DNA of 44,605 nucleotides from Actinomadura darangshiensis (lineage in GTDB: Bacteria; Actinomycetota; Actinomycetes; Streptosporangiales; Streptosporangiaceae): the NCBI RefSeq assembly GCF_004349235.1, contig NZ_SMKY01000042.1, forward strand, positions 1 to 44,605. The letters run 5' to 3'. The position numbers and the translations under genes were made by a program. Shown here one piece after another: positions 35,465 through 43,554 of this stretch (position 1 is its first letter; the number at the start of each line of letters is the position of its first letter). The notes beneath the pieces are model-generated. The model saw nothing but the letters and a program-made list of their open reading frames with translations. It was not told where the DNA came from and did not search any database.

Positions 35465-35973
35465 GCATGACGACCAGTGAATCTCCTGAGCAGGCTCTCG
35501 TCCGCCTCGGACTCGACGAGGTGCGGCCGCCGGACCCCATCGGCAACTTCGTGTACGGGGTGCGGGCCGGCGGGTTCTTCTTCGTGTCCGGCACGTACGG
35601 GACGCAGAAGGACGCCGACGGCCGGGACCACCTGCCCATCACGGGCAAGCTGGGCCGTGACCTGACCGTCGAGGAGGGACGCGCCTCGGCGCGGCTGGTC
35701 GCGATCAACCTGCTGGCCATGGCACGCGCCGAGCTGGGCAGTCTCGACCACGTCGCCCGCGTCGTGAGACTGGCGGGCCACGTCAACAGCGCACCGGGCT
35801 TCGCCGAAGCACCCGCCGTCGTGAACGGTGCGTCCGACCTCTTGGTCGACGTCTTCGGCAAGGAACTCGGCACGCACGCGCGGATCTCCCTCTACCAACC
35901 CGACCTGCCAGGCGAGGCTCCCATCGCCGCCGAACTGACCCTTCTGCTCAGAGACGACGTCCAGAGCGAATGA
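35461..35973 (+). CDS. RidA (YjgF/YER057c/UK114) family protein
   Basis: A 170-aa protein. FVYGVRAGGFFFVSGTYGTQ near residue 30 and VVNGASDLLVDVFGKELGTH near residue 123 are typical of the RidA-like subgroup of about 150-170 aa. RidA proper hydrolyses reactive enamine/imine intermediates. The conserved arginine that contacts the imine carboxylate is plausibly the one in THARISLYQP, but this subgroup is not proven to deaminate. The GTG overlaps the DUF6463 stop; an ATG two codons later is an alternative start. Last gene of the TetR operon, converging on the ArsN1-like gene. Confidence 0.87.
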   Translation: MSMTTSESPEQALVRLGLDEVRPPDPIGNFVYGVRAGGFFFVSGTYGTQKDADGRDHLPITGKLGRDLTVEEGRASARLVAINLLAMARAELGSLDHVARVVRLAGHVNSAPGFAEAPAVVNGASDLLVDVFGKELGTHARISLYQPDLPGEAPIAAELTLLLRDDVQSE

Positions 35974-35997
35974 CCTGAGCGAATCGCCCGCGGCCGG

Positions 35998-36519
35998 TCA
36001 GAGGACGCTGGGGCTTCGGCGTTCCAGGAGGACGACGTCGCGCCAGCGGCCGTGGAGACGGCCGATGCGCCGACGTGTACCGACGGTGCGGAATCCGGCT
36101 CTGGCGTGCAGGCGCAGGCTGGCGGTGTTCTCCGGGAAGACACCGGACTGGATGGTCCAGATGCCGTCGGCCTCGGTGGCGGCGATCAAGGTGCTGAGCA
36201 GGGCCGCGCCGATACCGAGCCCGCGGGCGCGGGGACCGACGTAGACGCTGTGCTCGATCACGCCGGCGTAGCAGCAGCGGTCGGAGACCGGGCCGGCGGC
36301 GACCCACCCCAGCACGCTGTCCGCTTCGGGTCCGGTGGCGACGTACCGGTACCGGTCGAGCTTGGCGGCGTCGAAGTCGGACCAGGTGGGAGCGACGGTC
36401 TCGAAACTCGCGTGACCGGTGTCGAGCCCGTGCTGGTAGATCGCCAGTACTTGATCGGCGTCCGCTGGGCGCATGGCGCGGACACCGATACCGAGTTCGG
36501 TTCGCTGGTGCGGTGACAT
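35998..36519 (-). CDS. arsN1: ArsN1/phosphinothricin acetyltransferase-like GNAT enzyme
   Basis: A 173-aa GNAT protein. ASFETVAPTWSDFDAAKL, VSDRCCYAGVIEHSVYVGP, the acetyl-CoA loop RARGLGIGAAL, and GIWTIQSGVFPENTASLRLH then RIGRLHGRWRDVVLLERRS match the PAT/ArsN1 family. These enzymes N-acetylate phosphinothricin or the arsenical antibiotic arsinothricin. It lies 47 bases downstream of an ArsR-type regulator on the same strand, which favours the arsinothricin assignment over phosphinothricin. The other GNAT gene at 25090 is of a different subfamily. Confidence 0.8.
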   Translation of the reverse strand: MSPHQRTELGIGVRAMRPADADQVLAIYQHGLDTGHASFETVAPTWSDFDAAKLDRYRYVATGPEADSVLGWVAAGPVSDRCCYAGVIEHSVYVGPRARGLGIGAALLSTLIAATEADGIWTIQSGVFPENTASLRLHARAGFRTVGTRRRIGRLHGRWRDVVLLERRSPSVL

Positions 36520-36566
36520 GGTGGTCTGCCGTTAGCCGGTGGCCGGATCAGCGGCGGAGTCGTGCA

Positions 36567-36908
36567 TCAGGTGTCCTTCTCGGGTGGGCAGGCCGGGGCG
36601 GGCAGCCCCATGACGATGTCGGCGACGGTGGGGAAGCACGCCACGCACGCCTGGTTGATCCGGTAGTAGCGGGCGGTGCCGTGCTGGTCGGCCAGCACGA
36701 ACCGCACCTCCGACAGCACCTTGAGGTGCGCGGAGACGGTCGACTGGCCGACGTGGACGGTCTCGACGATCTCCCCGACGCTCATCGGACGTCCTTGGCG
36801 CGCCAGCAGCGACACGATCTGGATGCGCGTCGGGTCGGACAGCGCCTTGAACCAGGACGCGTACTCGGTCGCGGCGGCCCGGTCGAGCGGCCCTTTCTCT
36901 TGATCCAT
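36567..36908 (-). CDS. arsR: ArsR/SmtB-family metalloregulator
   Basis: A 113-aa winged-helix regulator. WFKALSDPTRIQIVSLLARQ is the family signature and VGQSTVSAHLKVLSEVRFVL the recognition helix, followed by the wing GTARYYRIN. Three cysteines, Cys88 and Cys91 in ACVACFP and Cys107 near the C-terminus, could form an As(III)/Sb(III) thiolate site resembling, in position, the C-terminal triad of the Acidithiobacillus ArsR. It precedes the ArsN1-like gene in an apparent operon. An inverted repeat overlapping its start codon is a likely self-operator. Confidence 0.9.
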   Translation of the reverse strand: MDQEKGPLDRAAATEYASWFKALSDPTRIQIVSLLARQGRPMSVGEIVETVHVGQSTVSAHLKVLSEVRFVLADQHGTARYYRINQACVACFPTVADIVMGLPAPACPPEKDT

Positions 36909-36929
36909 CGTTAATCGACGATAGACGAT
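36907..36929. promoter_or_regulatory. Candidate ArsR operator overlapping the start codon
   Basis: ATCGT-TAATCG-ACGAT is an inverted repeat whose ACGAT half-site is repeated once more two bases on. It covers the start codon and the likely -10 region of the regulator gene, so binding would repress arsR and arsN1 together. Confidence 0.5.
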
Positions 36930-37112
36930 AAAGGGAGATCAGAGAAGGGGGAACGGCCGGGTCAGGAGCCGACGGGCAGAGTCCGTAGCCAGATGTGCTC
37001 GTAGCTGCAGCCATAACGAAGCGCGAGGGGCGTTCTGCCCAGTGACAAGGAGCGGCGGGATCCGCCTTAGGTGCCCATGCCTTCCGAAATGGGACGGTGG
37101 CCCGATTCCCGT

Positions 37113-38324
37113 TCACCCGAACGGCGAGGCGCGGCCCAGCGATCGCCAGGATGTCAGCGTGACCAGGGACGTCAGGGCGGCGGCGATCCAGAACGGGGTC
37201 GTGACCGCGACGCTGTGCGCCGCGAGCCCGCCCCACAGCATGCCGGCCGCCACGCCACCGGCGTCTATCAGTGCATGGACGCCGCTGACCCGCCCGCGCA
37301 GGCGGTCGGGCGTCATCCGCTGGCGCACGGTGCCGGCGATCACGCCCCAGACCATCGTGTGCACCCCGAAGATCACCAGGATCGCAGCGGCCAGCCATGT
37401 CTGCCGGGTGAGGGCGAGGGTCAGATGGGTCGCCGCCTCGACCACGAGGCCGGCCCGCAGGAGCACGGCCGCGCCGAGGCGCCGCTGCAGACGGTCCGCC
37501 AACGCGGTACCGACAAGACCGCCGACGCCGAAGGTCGTCAGCAGGAGTCCGTACCCGGCTGGGGAGAGCCCGAGACGCTCCTCTGCGTAGAGGACGAAGA
37601 CCGCGAACGCGCCGCAGAACGCCAGATTGGCGACCGCCATGGCCACCGCCAAAGTGCGCAGCAGTTGTTGCGACCACAGCCATCGCAGCCCTTCGGCGAT
37701 TTCGTTGCGCAGCGCACGCCGAGGCTGTGGGACGTCATCGATGTGAACCGGACGCATCGACGCGACCAGGACCGCCGCGACCACGAAGGTGACGGCGTTG
37801 ACCCCGAACGGAACCGCGGCGGCCATGAGGAACAGTGCCGCGCCCAGTGGCTTGGCCAGGAACTGGTTGCCGATGGTGAAGGTGGCCATCAGCAGTGCGT
37901 TCGCCGATGTCAGGCGTTCGGGCGGCACGATGGCGGGGAGCCGGGCCACCGATGCGGTGTCGGCGAGGGTCTCACCGGTGCCCAGCAGGAAGAACACCCC
38001 ATAGAGCAGCGGGATGGTCACCGTGCCAGTGGCGATCAGCGCCGAGAGCGCGGCGAGTGTGGCGCCGCGGGCCAGGTCGACCGCCAGGATCAGCCGCCGG
38101 CGGTCGACCCTGTCCACGTAGGCGCCGCTGATCAGGGAGAACAGTAACCAGGGGAGGGCTTGGACGAACGCGGCACCCGCTATCAGCGCCGGGTCCCGGG
38201 TCAGGGTGCTGGTGAGCAGCGGACCGGCGACCATGGTGACGCCGTCACCGATGTTGGAGACGGCCGAGGCGGCCCAGAGCTTGGTGAAGTCCGCGCCCAG
38301 ACGCGCGGAACTGAGGGCATGCAA
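37113..38324 (-). CDS. MFS transporter (EntS-like exporter)
   Basis: A 403-aa protein with 12 predicted helices. The N-terminus LGADFTKLWAASAVSNIGDG and the loop YVDRVDRRRLILAVDLARGA (motif A region) place it in the MFS_3/EntS-like group of drug and siderophore exporters. The TTG start giving LHALSSARL is supported by GAGGAG six bases upstream; the longer frame up to a GTG at 38375 lacks a site. A second related exporter lies directly upstream on the same strand, separated by a hairpin. Confidence 0.88.
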   Translation of the reverse strand: MHALSSARLGADFTKLWAASAVSNIGDGVTMVAGPLLTSTLTRDPALIAGAAFVQALPWLLFSLISGAYVDRVDRRRLILAVDLARGATLAALSALIATGTVTIPLLYGVFFLLGTGETLADTASVARLPAIVPPERLTSANALLMATFTIGNQFLAKPLGAALFLMAAAVPFGVNAVTFVVAAVLVASMRPVHIDDVPQPRRALRNEIAEGLRWLWSQQLLRTLAVAMAVANLAFCGAFAVFVLYAEERLGLSPAGYGLLLTTFGVGGLVGTALADRLQRRLGAAVLLRAGLVVEAATHLTLALTRQTWLAAAILVIFGVHTMVWGVIAGTVRQRMTPDRLRGRVSGVHALIDAGGVAAGMLWGGLAAHSVAVTTPFWIAAALTSLVTLTSWRSLGRASPFG

Positions 38325-38396
38325 GGAGAACTCCTCGGGAGAGGCGGAAATAGGCCATGACCTGGCCCGCCCCACAACAGGGAGTTGCGGCCCTCA

Positions 38397-38414
38397 ACCC
38401 GTCCGGCGACGGGT
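38397..38414 (-). terminator. Hairpin between the two MFS genes
   Basis: ACCCGTC-CGGC-GACGGGT is a perfect 7-bp stem with a tetraloop, 143 bases beyond the stop of the upstream exporter on the minus strand. It probably ends that transcript, implying separate promoters for the two genes. The rest of this 232-base gap shows no gene. Confidence 0.45.
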
Positions 38415-38556
38415 CAGGCGTAACGGAACTCCAGGCGCGAGGCGGCAGCCGTGCCCATCCCGAGTCGCATGCGATGCCCTTCTTGCCGAGACGACGATTC
38501 CCGCGGACGGTAACCGTCGCCGCGTGGCCACTGCAACGCGGTTTACGGCCGAGGAC

Positions 38557-39780
38557 TCAACGCCGGGTCAGGGACCGGTCGTCATCGCGTAGGCCCGCGT
38601 ACCAGCCGGCCACGGCGGTGGCTACGACCAGCGTGCCCGCACCGAGGAAGACCAGGCGCGGGTCGCCGCCCAGAGCGGTCGTCAGGGTGCCGGTGATGAT
38701 CACGCCCAGGGGATCGACCGCCAGGAACAGCAGTCTCACCGTGCCGGTCACGCGGCCCAGCAGTGGCCGGGGGACGATCTGCTGCCGCCGGGTCCGGTTG
38801 ACCAGGCTCGCGACGACCAGTGTCCAGAGGTAGGCGGCGTTCACGAGGATGAGGGCGGGGAGGGAACCGGCCGCGCTCATCGCCGCCACGGCCGTGCCGC
38901 AGGCGGCGATGGCCACCACGATCAGCCGGGTCCGGCCGATCCGTCGCACCAGCCACGACACGGACAGTGCTCCGAAGACGCCGCCCACGCCACCGGCGAC
39001 CATCACGATGCTCACCGCGGAAGCGGACAGGCCGAGGGTGTCGCGGCCGTAGTAGAAGACGAGCTTCTCCGCTGCCAGGCAGAGGTTCACCATCATCTGG
39101 ACGGCCGTCAGGATGACTAGCGTCCGTACCGAAAACAGGTAGCGCAGCCCCTCCAGGAAGTCTGCGGTCAGCTGCCGCCATCGGGACGGCAGCCCCGGCA
39201 CGGCGCGGCTGACGGTGCGGCGCCGCACCGCGGCCAGACTTGCGAGCGAAACAGTGAACGTCAGGGCGTTGACCAGTAGCGCGACGCCGATCCCGCCGAC
39301 GACCGCGAGCGCGCCCACAGCAGCAGGCCCAAGGGCGAAGGAGAGCCGTTTGGCCAGTTCGATCGTGGAGTTGGCGCGCAGCAGCGCGTCGTCGGGGAAC
39401 AGGTCCTTGACGACGACCACCAAGGCGGTCTCGAAGAAGACCTGGCACGCGCCGTTGACGACGCCAAGGCTCAAGATCAGCCAGATATTGAGGAGCCCGG
39501 TCGCCCATAGTGCGAACAGCACGGTGAACACCAAGGCCCGTGCCGCGTCCATCGCGATGAGCACCCGATAGGGGTCCAGGCGGTCGACCAGCACCCCCGA
39601 GGGCAGCCCGACGAAAAGATGCCCCAGCGTCACCGATGCCGCGGACAGCCCCGAGACCAGCGGATTCCGGCTCAGTTCCAGCACCAGCAACGGGATCGCG
39701 ACGAGCGCCGAACCGTCCCCGACGAGCGAGAGCGCCTGACCGCCGATGAACAGCCGCAGATGCCGGGGCCGGCTCCCCAT
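38557..39780 (-). CDS. MFS transporter
   Basis: A 407-aa protein with 12 predicted helices. The N-terminus RLFIGGQALSLVGDGSALVA, the loop GVLVDRLDPYRVLIAMDAAR and the mid-protein LSWLVRRIG-like segment after helix 8 are typical of the MFS_3 group. The ATG start has GGGGG about five bases upstream. The frame stays open some 1.2 kb further upstream, but that part is antisense to the DUF4132 gene and is not coding. It is related to the MFS gene downstream (37113), probably by old duplication. The substrate is unknown. Confidence 0.87.
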   Translation of the reverse strand: MGSRPRHLRLFIGGQALSLVGDGSALVAIPLLVLELSRNPLVSGLSAASVTLGHLFVGLPSGVLVDRLDPYRVLIAMDAARALVFTVLFALWATGLLNIWLILSLGVVNGACQVFFETALVVVVKDLFPDDALLRANSTIELAKRLSFALGPAAVGALAVVGGIGVALLVNALTFTVSLASLAAVRRRTVSRAVPGLPSRWRQLTADFLEGLRYLFSVRTLVILTAVQMMVNLCLAAEKLVFYYGRDTLGLSASAVSIVMVAGGVGGVFGALSVSWLVRRIGRTRLIVVAIAACGTAVAAMSAAGSLPALILVNAAYLWTLVVASLVNRTRRQQIVPRPLLGRVTGTVRLLFLAVDPLGVIITGTLTTALGGDPRLVFLGAGTLVVATAVAGWYAGLRDDDRSLTRR

Positions 39781-39908
39781 CACCGCCCCCTGACTCCGGT
39801 GCCCATTCGCGCCAGGAAAATTGCCTGCCCGCTCCATTGCGGGTGCCCCTGAACGGCGGTGGGCGCGGAGTCGATCCGCGTCCGCCGCACGGTGTCGGTG
39901 GATGGCGC

Positions 39909-39914
39909 TACGCT
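39909..39914 (+). promoter_or_regulatory. -10 box of a leaderless promoter for the DUF4132 gene
   Basis: TACGCT, then seven bases, then ATG, with no Shine-Dalgarno. The intergenic region is shared with the divergent MFS gene. Confidence 0.4.
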
Positions 39915-39921
39915 CCCGACC

Positions 39922-42900
39922 ATGATCAAGCCGAGCCTCGCCCTTCCGGGGGAAGACGACCTCGAAATACCCCGATCCTGGGTGCGGCACCTGCATCCGC
40001 GACGCGGCGGACATCCGGGGCCGACTCTCACGTTGGCCGATATCGGTGAGGACGAGTTGCTCGCGAAATACGCGGCGCAGATCAGGATGGTCCTCGACCG
40101 TTCCGAGACCGAGCCGGAGCTGGCCGTGGCGGCGCGCGAGCACCTGGCGGGTCAACCCACTCCGCTGGGCGCGGCGGGTGTCGCGGCCATCCCGGAGTCG
40201 GACTTCTACACAGGCGAGATGGCCGTGCAGTTCGTGGACGCCTGGATGGTGACGTACGGTCTGCCGTTCGCCGTCCATGCCTTCCTCGAACGCTGTGCCA
40301 TCGAAGTCCGTTCGTACGGTGCCGGCAAGGGCAGCCTGGCGTGGTACCAGGGGACCGGTTTTGACGGCTACCGGCTGGAGGACGCCGCCAAACGGCTGCG
40401 TGCCCTGCTCGCCGTGGCGGACGATGCCGAGTACGAGGAGGTCGTCACGCTCCTCTCCGGGCTGCGCACGACACCGCCACGGCAGATGCTCAGCGCCTAT
40501 CTCGTCCCGACGGAAATGCATTGGGTCGCCGAATGCTGCGAGGCGCCGCCGAACTCCCTGCCGCACGACCTGCTGCTGCGTTCTCTTGGATCGACCGAGC
40601 ATCTTGAAATCCTGGGTGCCGCGGCCAGCCTCGATGTTTCTTTCTGTTGTCGCATGGAGAACCTTGTCACCTTGATGGAAGGCGTCGGTACGGCGATCGC
40701 CCCATTCCTGGCGGAGGCGTTCGACAATTTCCATCATGAGGTGACACGCCGCAGGTACCTGCTGGAAGTACTGGGACGAGTGCCTAGCGATGAGGCGTTC
40801 CGGCTGATGCTGGAACGCGCCGGCAACTCCCACATGCGGGCCGCGCTGCGTAAGACCATGGAGCGCTACCCGGTACGCGCGATCCGCGTTCTGGCGGCGG
40901 CGTCCGAGGAGAACGCGGGGGACCTGCTGACCGACCATCTGCGCGCCAACTCCGATTCGCTGCCCCACGTCCTGCCCGGGTTGCCCGGCGAGAGCCGCGC
41001 GACCGTCGAGCGACTGATCAAGGCCGGTGACCGCGTCGCCGAGGCCTCGCCGGACGAACTACCGCGGCTCCTGGTCGACCCCCCTTGGACCCGCACCGTG
41101 CAGAAGGCCAAGCCGGTCGTTCTCAAGGGCCTGATCATGCCCGCCGACCAGGCCGTCGTATGGAAGGCCGGCGAACGTGACACGTGGCTGAGCAGCGATA
41201 TCTTCTACCCCTATCCCGACAGTTGGCACCTGGGCCGAAACGAGCGCGGGTACGGCGACGTCGGCGTGATCCCGGCGCCCCAAGAGCGAGCCGAACGATG
41301 GGATCGGTGGATCGCGCGCTTCCAGGCCGGCCGGGTCAATGAGGACCAGGAATGGATGGCCGGGCTGCTCGCGATGGGGCCCGAGGAGCTCGTCAGGCCC
41401 GCGCTGCGCGAGTGGGTACCCGGCGAGTGGAAACATCCGGGTGGCTGGTGGAGCCCGGAGAACTGGCTGAAGGTCCTGATCGCCCGCTTCGGTCTCGACG
41501 CGCTGCCGGTCACGCTGCGCTTCGCCCGCGCGAAGCCCTCCCGCGGCGCCGCGCTGCTGATGTCGTTCCTTGACGGCGAGGTCGCGGTGGCCATGGCCGA
41601 CTGGCTACTGCGCACCAGGTCGATGCGCGACGTCGCGACCGCCTGGTTCGACCGGCACGGCCCCGCCGCGCTGCCGTACCTGGTGCCGGTCGCGGCGGGT
41701 AAGGCGGGAAAGGCTCGGACCGCCGCCGAGTACGCACTGCTCTTCCTGGCGCGCCGCGAAGGCGAGGAGGCGGTGCTCGCCGCCGCACGCGCCCACGGGG
41801 ACCAGGCCGTCGAACTGGTCGAGACCCTGCTCACCGGGGACCCGGAGAACCTTCTGCCCCGCCGGAAGATACCGGGTGACCTCGGCGTGCAAGCCGAGAC
41901 GCTTCCGCAGGTGCTGCTGAACGGCCGGGAACGCGCGCTGCCGGTGTCGTCCGTCCGGCACCTGCTCACATTGCTGGCGATTTCCACGCCCGAGGATCCC
42001 GATCCCGGCCTCGCGGGTGTGCTGGCGGCGTGCGACGACCATTCCCTCGCCGAGTTCGGCCGCGCATTGCGCGGGCATTGGGTGGAGTATGGCGCGGACG
42101 CCGCGACCGCTTGGCAGTTCAGCGCGCTGGGCTGGCTCGGGGACGACGAGGTCGTGCACGAACTCGTCCCGCTCATCCGGGAATGGCCGGGGGTGGGCCT
42201 TCATCACCATGCCGTACGGGGGCTCGACGTCCTGGCCGTGATCGGAACCGACCTCGCCCTCCGCGAGATCCACGCCATTTCCCAGAAGGTGAAGTACAAG
42301 GGCCTGAAGAAGCGTGCGCAGGAGAAGGTCGAGCAGATCGCCGCGGCCCGCGGACTCACCGGCGAACAACTCGGCGACCGGCTCGTCCCCGATTTCGGTC
42401 TGGACGCCGACGGCGCACTCGTCCTCGATTACGGCCCGCGCCGCTTCACCGCCGGGTTCGACGAGGCGCTCAAGCCCTACGTCATCGACGAGAACGGCAA
42501 GTTCCGATCGACGTTGCCCAAGCCCGGGGTGCGCGACGATGCCGAACTCGCTCCCGCCGCTCACCAGCGGTTCGGCAGGTTGAAGAAGGACGTCCGCGCC
42601 ATCGCCGGCATCCAACTCCAGCGCCTCGAACGGGCGATGACGACGCAGCGGCGATGGTCCTTGGCCGAATTCAACGCATTCTTCGTCCGACACCCCCTGG
42701 TGTGGCACATCGCACGACGCTTGGTGTGGCTCAGCGAGCACGGCGACACGGCGACCGCGTTCCGGCTCGCCGAGGACCGCACTTTCGCCGACGTCGACGA
42801 CGACGTGCTCACACCGTCCGAGGACGCCACGATCACCATCGCCCACCCGCTGCATCTCGCCGAGACGCTCAAGAGGTGGTCGCAAGTTTTGGCCGACTAC

Positions 42901-43308
42901 GAGATCCAGCAACCGTTCCCGCAGTTGGGACGGGACGTGCACACCCTGACGGACGCCGAGCGCGACGACGCCGAACTGAAGCGGTTCCACGACAGAACCG
43001 TCCCGACCGGCAAGGTCATCGGCATGGAGCGCCGCGGGTGGCAGCGCGGTACACCGGAGGACAACGGCATCCAGTTCTGGATCCTGCGCCCGGTCCCGGG
43101 TGGCCGCGCCATCGTGGTCGGCCTCGACCCGGGCATTCCGATCGGGACCCTGGACCTTTGGCCGGAGCAGCGCATCGAGCGAGTCTGGCTGAACGATGGC
43201 ACCGGACTCACCTGGCACTCCGACCGCGGCAGCCCGCTCACGTTCTCCGAACTGGATCCGGTCACGGCCTCAGAGATCATCAACGACCTCACCGTCCTGA
43301 CGACGTGA
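39922..43308 (+). CDS. DUF4132 domain protein, 1128 aa
   Basis: A large soluble protein starting MIKPSLALPGEDDLEIPRSW. The first about 800 residues are helical, HEAT-repeat-like. The C-terminal third carries the DUF4132 pattern: RFGRLKKDVRAIAGIQLQRL, RRWSLAEFNAFFVRHPLVWH, HPLHLAETLKRWSQVLADYE and QQPFPQLGRDVHTLT. DUF4132 proteins are related to MolR and sometimes carry a WGR domain, which I do not see here. No enzymatic motif is apparent. The ATG is chosen over an upstream frame opening because it follows a TACGCT box at leaderless distance. It stands alone between divergent MFS and convergent DUF397 genes. Confidence 0.85.
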   Translation: MIKPSLALPGEDDLEIPRSWVRHLHPRRGGHPGPTLTLADIGEDELLAKYAAQIRMVLDRSETEPELAVAAREHLAGQPTPLGAAGVAAIPESDFYTGEMAVQFVDAWMVTYGLPFAVHAFLERCAIEVRSYGAGKGSLAWYQGTGFDGYRLEDAAKRLRALLAVADDAEYEEVVTLLSGLRTTPPRQMLSAYLVPTEMHWVAECCEAPPNSLPHDLLLRSLGSTEHLEILGAAASLDVSFCCRMENLVTLMEGVGTAIAPFLAEAFDNFHHEVTRRRYLLEVLGRVPSDEAFRLMLERAGNSHMRAALRKTMERYPVRAIRVLAAASEENAGDLLTDHLRANSDSLPHVLPGLPGESRATVERLIKAGDRVAEASPDELPRLLVDPPWTRTVQKAKPVVLKGLIMPADQAVVWKAGERDTWLSSDIFYPYPDSWHLGRNERGYGDVGVIPAPQERAERWDRWIARFQAGRVNEDQEWMAGLLAMGPEELVRPALREWVPGEWKHPGGWWSPENWLKVLIARFGLDALPVTLRFARAKPSRGAALLMSFLDGEVAVAMADWLLRTRSMRDVATAWFDRHGPAALPYLVPVAAGKAGKARTAAEYALLFLARREGEEAVLAAARAHGDQAVELVETLLTGDPENLLPRRKIPGDLGVQAETLPQVLLNGRERALPVSSVRHLLTLLAISTPEDPDPGLAGVLAACDDHSLAEFGRALRGHWVEYGADAATAWQFSALGWLGDDEVVHELVPLIREWPGVGLHHHAVRGLDVLAVIGTDLALREIHAISQKVKYKGLKKRAQEKVEQIAAARGLTGEQLGDRLVPDFGLDADGALVLDYGPRRFTAGFDEALKPYVIDENGKFRSTLPKPGVRDDAELAPAAHQRFGRLKKDVRAIAGIQLQRLERAMTTQRRWSLAEFNAFFVRHPLVWHIARRLVWLSEHGDTATAFRLAEDRTFADVDDDVLTPSEDATITIAHPLHLAETLKRWSQVLADYEIQQPFPQLGRDVHTLTDAERDDAELKRFHDRTVPTGKVIGMERRGWQRGTPEDNGIQFWILRPVPGGRAIVVGLDPGIPIGTLDLWPEQRIERVWLNDGTGLTWHSDRGSPLTFSELDPVTASEIINDLTVLTT

Positions 43309-43353
43309 CCCCCGCGCACGGGCTCCGTCTGACGGCCCGGCCGGGATGGCCGC

Positions 43354-43554
43354 TCACGGCAGGTCGTGGGCGCCGGTCTTGATGGTGCTGAGGAGGCTCG
43401 TCCACGCGCCGGGGGTGAGGCTGAGGACGGGACCGGCCGGATCCTTGGAGTCGCGCACCGCGCGCTTGTCGCTGACCTGGGCGACCTCCACGCATTCAGT
43501 TCCACCGCCCTGCGAATGGCTGCTCTTCCGCCAGGTGGGAGCTGCAGGAGTCAC
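43354..43554 (-). CDS. DUF397 domain protein
   Basis: A 66-aa protein. WRKSSHSQGGGTECVEVAQV, then VRDSKDP and LTPGAWTSLLSTIK are the signature of DUF397. These small proteins nearly always follow an XRE regulator with a DUF5753 domain, as here; the pair has been proposed to behave like a toxin-antitoxin or signalling pair (Scr1/Scr2 in Streptomyces). The ATG overlaps the regulator stop (ATGA). Confidence 0.93.
   Translation of the reverse strand: MTPAAPTWRKSSHSQGGGTECVEVAQVSDKRAVRDSKDPAGPVLSLTPGAWTSLLSTIKTGAHDLP

Noticed and set aside
39781..40968. N-terminal extension of the second MFS gene
   Set aside because: The frame stays open upstream, but it is antisense to the DUF4132 gene. A proper ATG with a ribosome-binding site lies at 39780.
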